A stretch of 5,226 bases of DNA, taken from NCBI GenBank assembly GCA_946482325.1, contig CAMLRA010000215.1, forward strand, positions 1-5,226, in the 5' to 3' direction. This document shows, in pieces, positions 1-5,226 of this stretch (positions are counted from its first letter, which is position 1; the number at the start of each line of letters is the position of its first letter). The notes beneath the pieces are model-generated. The model did not search any database, was not told the DNA's origin, and saw only the letters and a list, made by a program, of their open reading frames with translations. The position numbers were made by a program, and so were the translations under genes. Source of the stretch: an uncultured Chromatiaceae bacterium (GTDB taxonomy: Bacteria > Pseudomonadota > Gammaproteobacteria > Enterobacterales > Alteromonadaceae).

Positions 1-203
1 GCCAACAGTTTGGCTCTTCTCGCCGTCACACAGCTGCTGAAAAATCCCGAAGCTCTGCGAGGGTGCAGACTCCCACGAAGCCGCGATGGTGAAGCTTTAA
101 GTCTTCAGAGCCAACAGTTTGGCTCTTCTGGCCGTCACACAGCTGCTGAACACACCCGAAGCTCTGCGAGGGTGCAGACTCTCAAGAAACCGCGATGCTG
201 AGG
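1..203. repeat. Tandem 109-bp imperfect repeat, two copies visible, array cut by the left edge
   Basis: Copy 1 covers 1-109 and copy 2 starts at 110. Over the first 92 aligned positions I count 8 differences (about 91% identity), then the copies diverge: copy 1 runs on to the next unit, while copy 2 ends in a different sequence near 203-214. Both copies begin GCCAACAGTTTGGCTCTTCT and share GAAGCTCTGCGAGGGTGCAG. The first base of the window falls inside a hairpin arm that is complete only at the copy 1/copy 2 junction, so at least part of another unit probably lies to the left. The 109-bp period shifts the reading frame from copy to copy, which argues against repeated protein. Short open frames across it on either strand are therefore best ignored. 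I do not recognise the repeat family. Confidence 0.85.
107..126. repeat. Hairpin at the repeat junction
   Basis: AGAGCCAA (107-114) and TTGGCTCT (119-126) are perfect inverted arms of 8 bp around a 4-base loop, CAGT. The hairpin straddles the junction between the two 109-bp units. At the window start the same right arm is visible while the left arm is cut off. No T-run follows on either strand, so it is not a typical intrinsic terminator. It may be a structural element of the repeat. Confidence 0.7.
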
Positions 204-214
204 CCGTCTGCACC
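171..214. repeat. Long stem-loop closing the last repeat unit
   Basis: GGTGCAGAC (171-179) is perfectly complementary to GTCTGCACC (206-214). Inside it, CTCA (181-184) can pair with TGAG (199-202), giving a 9-bp stem, an asymmetric internal loop, a 4-bp stem and a 14-base loop. In copy 1 the equivalent left arm (62-70) can pair with 101-107 through 6 pairs and one mismatch, so a weaker form of the stem occurs in the other unit. There is no T-tract downstream (CTAATTATG follows), so I do not call it a terminator. Confidence 0.6.
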
Positions 215-440
215 TAATTATGCATCCCGAATCGCCCGTATTCAGGGATTTACGATGCCAACAACTTCGCTTTTGCAGTTCTGCAACATAGCTTGCGCCA
301 TCCAAATCTACCCTAATCAATCCACCAGTCTCGTTTTAGAAAAATAAACACTGAGCTTATTCCCTGCACAAAAGTCTGATAGCTAATTACGGAAACGCAT
401 TTTAGACTCTTGGTTATTCCAACTGTTTGTTGCAGATCAA
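215..440. other. Intergenic leader upstream of the CoA-transferase/GNAT gene
   Basis: This stretch contains no credible gene. A short minus-strand open frame covers 135-320, but its downstream half is the tandem repeat. At 224-249 there is a small hairpin: ATCCC/GGGAT and GAAT/ATTC pair with one bulged A and a 7-base loop. From about 330 the sequence becomes AT-rich, as expected of a promoter region, but no pair of -35 and -10 hexamers with normal spacing stands out. No strong Shine-Dalgarno sequence precedes the ATG at 441. The promoter for the downstream genes, if separate, should lie here. Confidence 0.5.
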
Positions 441-2360
441 ATGCTAAAAAACCGCGTGCGCGATACTGAGAAAAATGAACGTTATCAGGTTAAGGATATG
501 GTGTTACCGGAACGACACGCGCTAGATTGGAGTAATTTACTGAAATCCGGCAACCGGATTTTCGTCGGCTCTAATGCTGCAGTACCGAATGCTTTGATTG
601 ACAACCTGATTGCCAATGCAAAACAACTGCATGATATTGAAGTTGTGCATATTCAGACCATTTCTGACGAAAAATGGGTTGAGCCCCAATACAAAGACCT
701 GTTCAAAGTAAACACCCTTTTTATCGCAGGCGAGAAAATCAGGGCTGCTGTTGCAGAGGGGCGTGCTGACTATACGCCGTGTTTTTTGTCGGAAATACCA
801 ACCCTATTTAGCTCAAATATACTGCCCCTCGATGCAGCTTTAGTCATGCTGAGCCCACCTGATGAGTATGGCTATTGTTCGCTTGGTGTCTCAGTTGATG
901 TTGTTTCCGCAGCTATTCGCAATGCCAAAAAAGTCATAGCTCAGTTTAATCCGCTGATGCCCCGTACCAGCGGGCATGCTTATGTACATATCAGTAAAAT
1001 TGATGCCTGGATTGAGCAATCTCAACCATTGCCCGAGGTTTCCCCCGTTGGCTTTGAACAGAGAATTGAGCGGATTGGTCAGTACGTATCGATGTTGATC
1101 GAAGATGGGGCCACTGTACAAATTGGTACCGGCAAGATCCCGGAGGCAGTACTGCGGTATTTAGGCAATCATAAAAATTTAGGCATCCACAGTGAATTAA
1201 TCAGTGATGGCATTATTGATTTGATGAAAAAGGGCGTTATCAATAACAGCCTAAAAACTTTTCATCCGGGTAAGACCGTCACCAGTTTTGCGATAGGAAC
1301 ACAGCAACTATATGATTTTGTGAATCAAAATCCGCATGTTGAATTTTATCCCAGCGAATATGTGAATTCGCCTACGAATATTGCCCGTAACGACAATATG
1401 GTATCAATCAACAGTGCGCTTGAAGTAGATCTAACCGGTCAGGTGGTGTCGGATTCGCTGGGTTATCAGTTTTACAGTGGTATCGGTGGCCAAGTAGATT
1501 TCAGTCGTGGTGCATCGATGAGTAAAGGCGGTAAGCCGATTATTGCTCTGCCTTCGACCGCCAAAAACGGTACCGTATCCCGCATCGTGCCGACAATCTC
1601 TGAGGGTAGTGGTGTCGTGACTTCGCGCGGGCATGTGCATTATGTCGTGACTGAGTACGGCGTCGCTTCACTGCGCGGAAAAAGCATCCGCGAGCGGGCA
1701 CTGGAACTGATACGTGTTGCGCATCCCAAGTTCCGTCCGGCACTGCTCGATGAGGTACGTAAACATTATTGGGTACCGAATTATCAGGTGATGCGCCCAA
1801 TGGATGTGCCTGAACTTGGTGACGTCGGCCTGAAGATTTTACATATTGGTGGCGAGTCCTTTGACCTGCGCCCGTTAAATCCGGCTGACGAGCGTCGGCT
1901 GCAGGAATTCTTTTATTCACATACCAAAGAAACGTTGTTACTGCGGTACAACCATCATCCTAAACAACTGAGCAGAGAAAAATCCTGTTCATTGGTTAGT
2001 GTGGATCAGTCCCGTGATTTGGCTTTGTGTATCGTGCGCCAGCATGGGTCTGTTTTGGAAATCCAGGCAGTAGGCCGCTATTACCTCATTGAAAACAACA
2101 ATAGTTGTGAAGTCGCATTTGTAACGCGGGAGCGCCATCAAGGCAAAGGGATGGCCACTATTTTGCTGCAGGAAATGATTAATATTGCCCGTATCCGTGG
2201 TATTGCGACTATGGTCGCCTATGTACGGGCTGAAAATAAGCCTATGCTGACCGTGTTTGAACGCGCCGGATTTCGTCGAGTTCGTAGTGAAGAGCCAGAT
2301 GAAGTAAATCTGCAATTAGAGCTGCAATCTGAGCCGGCCGCAAAGCCAATAGGACAATAA
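441..2360 (+). CDS. Acetyl-CoA hydrolase/CoA-transferase fused to a GNAT N-acetyltransferase domain
   Basis: A 639-residue two-part cytoplasmic enzyme with no signal peptide or membrane segment. Residues about 30-460 form the acetyl-CoA hydrolase/4-hydroxybutyrate CoA-transferase fold. Visible marks are GIHSELISDGIIDL from 248, whose Glu252 probably corresponds to the catalytic glutamate that forms the glutamyl-CoA intermediate (placed from memory of the family), and SGIGGQVDFSRGA at 346-358. Residues about 470-625 form a GNAT domain, with the acetyl-CoA pyrophosphate-binding loop RHQGKGMA at 565-572 and a late ENKPMLTVFERAGF segment at 598-611 typical of the fold. The first part should hydrolyse acetyl-CoA or exchange CoA with a carboxylate; the second should acetylate an amine, possibly a protein lysine. 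Acceptors are unknown. The ATG at 441 is preferred over the in-frame ATG at 498 because residues 13-30 resemble the usual start of this family, although its ribosome site is weak. The deacetylase gene follows after 4 nt. Confidence 0.9.
   Translation: MLKNRVRDTEKNERYQVKDMVLPERHALDWSNLLKSGNRIFVGSNAAVPNALIDNLIANAKQLHDIEVVHIQTISDEKWVEPQYKDLFKVNTLFIAGEKIRAAVAEGRADYTPCFLSEIPTLFSSNILPLDAALVMLSPPDEYGYCSLGVSVDVVSAAIRNAKKVIAQFNPLMPRTSGHAYVHISKIDAWIEQSQPLPEVSPVGFEQRIERIGQYVSMLIEDGATVQIGTGKIPEAVLRYLGNHKNLGIHSELISDGIIDLMKKGVINNSLKTFHPGKTVTSFAIGTQQLYDFVNQNPHVEFYPSEYVNSPTNIARNDNMVSINSALEVDLTGQVVSDSLGYQFYSGIGGQVDFSRGASMSKGGKPIIALPSTAKNGTVSRIVPTISEGSGVVTSRGHVHYVVTEYGVASLRGKSIRERALELIRVAHPKFRPALLDEVRKHYWVPNYQVMRPMDVPELGDVGLKILHIGGESFDLRPLNPADERRLQEFFYSHTKETLLLRYNHHPKQLSREKSCSLVSVDQSRDLALCIVRQHGSVLEIQAVGRYYLIENNNSCEVAFVTRERHQGKGMATILLQEMINIARIRGIATMVAYVRAENKPMLTVFERAGFRRVRSEEPDEVNLQLELQSEPAAKPIGQ
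2351..2354 (+). promoter_or_regulatory. Ribosome-binding site of the deacetylase gene
   Basis: AGGA lies 10 nt before the ATG at 2365, inside the last codons of the upstream gene. This fits translation of the two genes from one mRNA. The spacing is at the long end of normal. Confidence 0.5.
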
Positions 2361-2364
2361 CTTT

Positions 2365-3279
2365 ATGTCAGTGGTTATTTTTAGTCACCCGGCCTGCAAT
2401 AAACATAACCTGGGTACAGATCACCCTGAACAGCCCGGGCGTTTACACGCTATTTTTGACCAGCTACTAAGTTCGGGTCTGGATTATGCGATTAGCCATC
2501 AGACTGCGACTGCTGCAACAGACGATCAATTAGCTTTGGCACATGATAAAGCTTATATCCGTCATGTCATCGACAAAAGCCCGGAGCAGGGCTCGGTATG
2601 GCTCGACGACGACACTGCGATCATGAACCGTTCACTGGAGGCGGCGCGATTTGCCACTGGCGCGGCGATCAATGCTGTTGATTGGGTGATGCAACGGGAA
2701 AATGCGCAGGCATTCTGTGCGGTAAGGCCGCCGGGACATCATGCCGAAAGCGCACAGGCTATGGGATTTTGTCTGTTCAATAATATTGCTGTCGCTGCTA
2801 AATATGCGTTGCAACAATATCAGCTAAGCCGTGTCCTGATTCTGGATTTTGATGTGCATCATGGCAACGGTACTGAACAAATAGTCAAAAATGACCCACG
2901 GATTTTATTTTGTTCGTCATTTGAGTACCCATTTTATCCACATCCTGATCTAACCGAGACCATGCATATCCTGAAGCTGCCGTTAGCTGCAGGTTCCGAT
3001 GGCTTGGCGTTTCGCCAGGGCGTCACTACTCGATGGTTGCAAAAAATTGCTGATTTTGCGCCGCAACTTGTATTGGTATCTGCCGGATTTGACGCGCACT
3101 ATGAAGATGACATGGCTAATTTGAAATGGCATGAAGCGGATTACGCCTGGATTGCGCAGCAGCTGAAAACGATAGCGATACAAAGTGCTCATGGTCGGAT
3201 AGTGGCATGCCTGGAGGGTGGTTATGAGCACAGTGCCTTGGGGCGATCTGTAGTTGCCATGCTTAAAAGTTGGTTGTAA
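2365..3279 (+). CDS. Histone deacetylase family protein (zinc-dependent acetyl-lysine/acetylpolyamine amidohydrolase)
   Basis: A 304-residue protein of the arginase/deacetylase fold, a normal length for bacterial members. Visible family marks in order are HPEQPGRL at 20-27; the His pair in RPPGHHAE (His125, His126); LDFDVHHGNGT at 160-170 with zinc ligands Asp163 and His165; SAGFDAH at 239-245 with the third zinc ligand Asp243; and LEGGY at 283-287, whose Tyr287 is the transition-state tyrosine. All active-site residues are thus present, so it should be active. It removes acetyl groups from acetyl-lysine or from a small molecule such as an acetylpolyamine; the sequence does not decide which. 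There is no export signal. Placed 4 nt after a gene carrying an acetyltransferase domain, it is a plausible eraser for the mark made by that domain. This pairing is inferred from context only. Confidence 0.93.
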   Translation: MSVVIFSHPACNKHNLGTDHPEQPGRLHAIFDQLLSSGLDYAISHQTATAATDDQLALAHDKAYIRHVIDKSPEQGSVWLDDDTAIMNRSLEAARFATGAAINAVDWVMQRENAQAFCAVRPPGHHAESAQAMGFCLFNNIAVAAKYALQQYQLSRVLILDFDVHHGNGTEQIVKNDPRILFCSSFEYPFYPHPDLTETMHILKLPLAAGSDGLAFRQGVTTRWLQKIADFAPQLVLVSAGFDAHYEDDMANLKWHEADYAWIAQQLKTIAIQSAHGRIVACLEGGYEHSALGRSVVAMLKSWL

Positions 3280-3308
3280 CAATATTTCTGCCTGCTGCGT
3301 GCTTGCAT

Positions 3309-3314
3309 TACAAT
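3309..3314 (+). promoter_or_regulatory. Possible -10 element upstream of murB
   Basis: TACAAT matches the sigma-70 -10 consensus at five of six positions and lies 28 nt before the murB ATG at 3343. The sequence about 17 bp upstream (TTCTGC at 3286-3291) is a poor -35 match and there is no extended -10 TG. It may be a weak or activated promoter for murB-birA, or chance. No terminator separates it from the preceding gene. Confidence 0.3.
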
Positions 3315-3342
3315 AGCGCTTTTAGGTTGTTGAGTGTTTACC

Positions 3343-4335
3343 ATGCAAAAGCTGCAGCAGCAGGATGCCCGCCTCTATTCATCATTCCGCTTACCCGCGG
3401 TTTTGCATCAGGTTTTGTTGTGCGAGACTGAAGACGACCTCCGCCAAATTGATGCTGCAACAGCGCCACTCATTCTTGGTGAGGGCAGCAATAGTATTTT
3501 CCTGACGGACATACGTCGGCCTGTTGTACGCTATATCGCAAAGTCGGTGACTGTAACACCAGAGGCGAACGGTGTATTGCTCCATGTCGAAGCCGGCAAA
3601 AACTGGCATGAATTGGTCAGCTATACCGTCAATCAAGGTTGGTGGGGCTTGGAGAACCTGGCGTTGATCCCGGGGTCAGTTGGCGCTGCACCGGTACAAA
3701 ACATTGGTGCTTACGGTGTAGAGCTGAACGACTGCTGTGTCTATGTCGACTTTTTCCATTGGGGGAGTCGTCAAGTTCAGCGACTGAGCAACTCAGACTG
3801 TTTATTTGGTTACCGGGACAGCATCTTTAAACACGCGTTGGAAGGTAAAGGCGTCATCGTCGCAGTCGGGTTGAGACTTCATGCAGACGGCGCACCAAAG
3901 CTGAATTACAAAGGACTAGATCATCTTTCCGCGGATTGCAGCGTCAGTGATGTGTATCAGGCTGTGCTACAGGTGCGACGCAGTAAACTGCCGGATCCTC
4001 AGGTACTGGCAAATTGTGGAAGCTTTTTCAAAAACCCGCTGCTGACTGTCGAACAGTATGACGAACTGCAACAACAACACTCAAAAATGCCGGCTTATCC
4101 GCAAGCAGATGGCCACATCAAAACAGCAGCTGCCTGGTTAATAGAGCAAGCTGGTTTTAAAGGGCAACGCTTGGGCGATATTGGTTGTTACGAATTGCAG
4201 CCTCTGGTACTGGTCAATTACGGGCATGGCACAGCGGCAGAGCTTGAACAGTGGATGAGTTTGATTATCGCGACGGTGCAACAACGCTTCAGAATCTGTT
4301 TAGAGCCGGAAGTAAGGATGTTGCATGAGCGCTAA
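3343..4335 (+). CDS. murB: UDP-N-acetylenolpyruvoylglucosamine reductase (MurB)
   Basis: A cytoplasmic FAD enzyme that uses NADPH to reduce UDP-GlcNAc-enolpyruvate to UDP-N-acetylmuramate, the second committed step of peptidoglycan precursor synthesis. From the ATG at 3343 it has 330 residues, close to E. coli MurB (342). The FAD-binding marks are LGEGSN at 45-50 and IPGSVGAAPVQNIGAYG at 109-125. YRDS gives Arg158, GSFFKNP gives the proton-donating Ser227, and EPEVRML gives Glu323; these sit one or two places from E. coli Arg159, Ser229 and Glu325. An in-frame GTG at 3334 would add three residues and has AGG 7 nt upstream. I prefer the ATG, which has GAG 8 nt upstream, but the choice is not secure. 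The gene lies 63 nt after the deacetylase gene and overlaps birA by 11 nt. Confidence 0.96.
   Translation: MQKLQQQDARLYSSFRLPAVLHQVLLCETEDDLRQIDAATAPLILGEGSNSIFLTDIRRPVVRYIAKSVTVTPEANGVLLHVEAGKNWHELVSYTVNQGWWGLENLALIPGSVGAAPVQNIGAYGVELNDCCVYVDFFHWGSRQVQRLSNSDCLFGYRDSIFKHALEGKGVIVAVGLRLHADGAPKLNYKGLDHLSADCSVSDVYQAVLQVRRSKLPDPQVLANCGSFFKNPLLTVEQYDELQQQHSKMPAYPQADGHIKTAAAWLIEQAGFKGQRLGDIGCYELQPLVLVNYGHGTAAELEQWMSLIIATVQQRFRICLEPEVRMLHER
4313..4318 (+). promoter_or_regulatory. Ribosome-binding site of birA
   Basis: TAAGGA lies 6 nt before the ATG at 4325, inside the murB coding region. It is the strongest ribosome site in the window. It fixes the birA start and, with the overlap, suggests translational coupling to murB. 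Confidence 0.75.
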
Positions 4336-5226
4336 GCAACAGCCGCAAACGCTGGCTTTACAACGTCTGTTAATACAGCAGTTATCCGATGGTAAAACTC
4401 ATTCCGGCGAGGCCTTAGCTCAGCTTGCCGGCATCAGCAGAGCGGCGATTGCCAAGCATATCGATCAATTGCAGCAAGTTGGCCTGGATATCTTTGCCAT
4501 ATCCGGTAAAGGCTACCGGCTGGCTCAGCCGTTGCAGTTACTGGATATGGCGCAGATTAAGCAGTGGCAAGGTGCAGGCATGCCAGAAATTTTGCTGCAG
4601 CACCTGACGGATTCAACCAACACACAACTATTGAAACGACTACAAGACGGGCAGGCCTTACAAAAAGGTCAGGCCATAGTCGCAGAGGCGCAGTCGGCCG
4701 GCAGAGGCCGTAGGGGGAATCAGTGGTATTCACCTTTTGGCTGCAATCTGTATTTTTCTCTGTACTGGCAATTGCAGCATGGAATTCAGGCCTCGATGGG
4801 TTTAAGCCTGGTGGTCGGCATTGCGGTGGCAAGACTTGTTGAACGTCTTTATGGTTGTGAGATCAAGCTGAAATGGCCGAATGATTTATATGCCGGCCAT
4901 AAAAAACTCGGTGGCGTTTTGGTTGAATTGACGGGACAGACCCATGCCGATTGTGATGTTGTAATCGGGATTGGTCTGAATACTCAAATGCCAGCATCAG
5001 GCGCTTCAATGATTAGCCAGGCTTTCACGGACTTGGCGACGGAGGTCGAGAGTCCAGTAAACCGGAATCAGCTGATCGCTGTGTTGCAGCAGGAGTTAAT
5101 CACATCTTTGCTGGTTTTTGAAAAAAACGGTTTTGCTGCCTTCGCTGAAGAATTTAATCGGCGCGACGAGTTTGCTGGTCTCAGTGTCCGCCTGACCGGG
5201 GGTGCAGAATCGCAGTATGGTGTTTG
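4325..5226 (+). CDS. birA: Biotin-protein ligase and biotin operon repressor (BirA), 3' end beyond the window
   Basis: The open frame has 300 complete codons and no stop before the edge. The enzyme makes biotinyl-5'-AMP and attaches biotin to a lysine of the acetyl-CoA carboxylase carrier protein. Residues about 8-66 are a winged helix: SGEALAQLAGISRAAIAKHI at 27-46, then the wing SGKGYRL. Retaining it indicates the bifunctional type that also represses biotin synthesis genes. The catalytic core shows DSTNTQLL at 96-103, the biotinyl-AMP loop GRGRRG at 126-131 (Arg129 matching E. coli Arg118), KWPNDLY at 183-189, and KKLGGVLVEL with Lys194 matching E. coli Lys183. The offset from E. coli is a constant 11 through this core, so there is no internal damage. 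The C-terminal SH3-like domain has begun (about 284-300); roughly 30 residues are missing. The start overlaps the murB end by 11 nt. Confidence 0.95.
   Translation, partial: MSAKQQPQTLALQRLLIQQLSDGKTHSGEALAQLAGISRAAIAKHIDQLQQVGLDIFAISGKGYRLAQPLQLLDMAQIKQWQGAGMPEILLQHLTDSTNTQLLKRLQDGQALQKGQAIVAEAQSAGRGRRGNQWYSPFGCNLYFSLYWQLQHGIQASMGLSLVVGIAVARLVERLYGCEIKLKWPNDLYAGHKKLGGVLVELTGQTHADCDVVIGIGLNTQMPASGASMISQAFTDLATEVESPVNRNQLIAVLQQELITSLLVFEKNGFAAFAEEFNRRDEFAGLSVRLTGGAESQYGV

Noticed and set aside
1..203. CRISPR array
   Set aside because: The repeated unit is 109 bp of near-identical sequence with no unique spacers and no cas genes nearby.
1..214. Integron attC sites, suggested by CCAAC and GTTTGG motifs and tandem repetition
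   Set aside because: The AAC and GTT motifs sit next to each other in one short hairpin instead of at opposite ends of a site, they do not fit the RYYYAAC/GTTRRRY core, and there are no cassette genes between copies.
171..225. Intrinsic transcription terminator
   Set aside because: The stem is good but no T-run follows it on the + strand, nor an A-run before it that would serve the minus strand, and the loop is long.
135..320. Small minus-strand gene of 61 codons
   Set aside because: Its 3' part is the reverse complement of the tandem repeat, it has no visible ribosome site, and the repeat period disrupts frame. It could be a relic, but nothing supports a real protein.
421..437. FadR- or CRP-like operator (AACTG-N7-CAGAT) just before the first gene
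   Set aside because: The outer bases fit a 17-bp FadR-type palindrome but the central TGGTC/GACCA core is absent (about 10 of 16 positions match), and the CRP match is poorer. This is within chance expectation for an AT-rich leader.
1540..1920. Minus-strand open frame of 126 codons inside the CoA-transferase gene
   Set aside because: It lies entirely opposite conserved CoA-transferase sequence (including SGIGGQVDFSRGA nearby), has a low-complexity Arg/His-rich composition typical of antisense frames, and resembles no family I know.
3639..3830. Second + strand open frame inside murB
   Set aside because: It is in another frame fully inside murB, whose protein motifs are continuous there.

Overview
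The window reads as chromosomal DNA from a gammaproteobacterium with moderate GC content. The main evidence is an Escherichia coli-type MurB followed, with an 11-nt overlap, by a BirA that keeps its DNA-binding domain; that gene order is also found in E. coli. I cannot name the genus. All four genes lie on the + strand and look intact, except that the last one runs off the right edge.

Left region (1-440), without a gene: bases 1-203 hold two copies of a 109-bp tandem repeat, about 91% identical over the part they share. The window opens inside this array, so it probably continues to the left. Each unit contains hairpin-forming segments, and 109 is not a multiple of three, so it does not read as protein repeats. 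The last unit breaks off into a perfect 9-bp inverted repeat (171-179 with 206-214). A smaller bulged hairpin follows at 224-249. The rest, to 440, is AT-richer leader DNA with no convincing promoter.

Centre (441-3279): two closely spaced genes, 4 nt apart. The first encodes a 639-residue fusion of an acetyl-CoA hydrolase/CoA-transferase with a C-terminal GNAT acetyltransferase domain. The second encodes a 304-residue histone-deacetylase-family zinc amidohydrolase with all metal and catalytic residues present. Together they place acetyl-CoA handling, acetyl transfer and deacetylation in one transcript, which suggests a reversible acetylation module. The substrate is unknown.

Right region (3280-5226): a 54-63 nt gap with a possible -10 element leads into murB (peptidoglycan precursor synthesis) and birA (biotin-protein ligase and probable biotin-operon repressor). 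birA is complete through its catalytic core; roughly 30 C-terminal residues lie beyond the window. There is no recognisable terminator between any of the genes, so read-through from the acetylation pair into murB-birA is possible.

The most notable items are the fusion-plus-deacetylase pair and the structured tandem repeat. The rest is ordinary housekeeping DNA. I found no clear evidence of a wholly new system.
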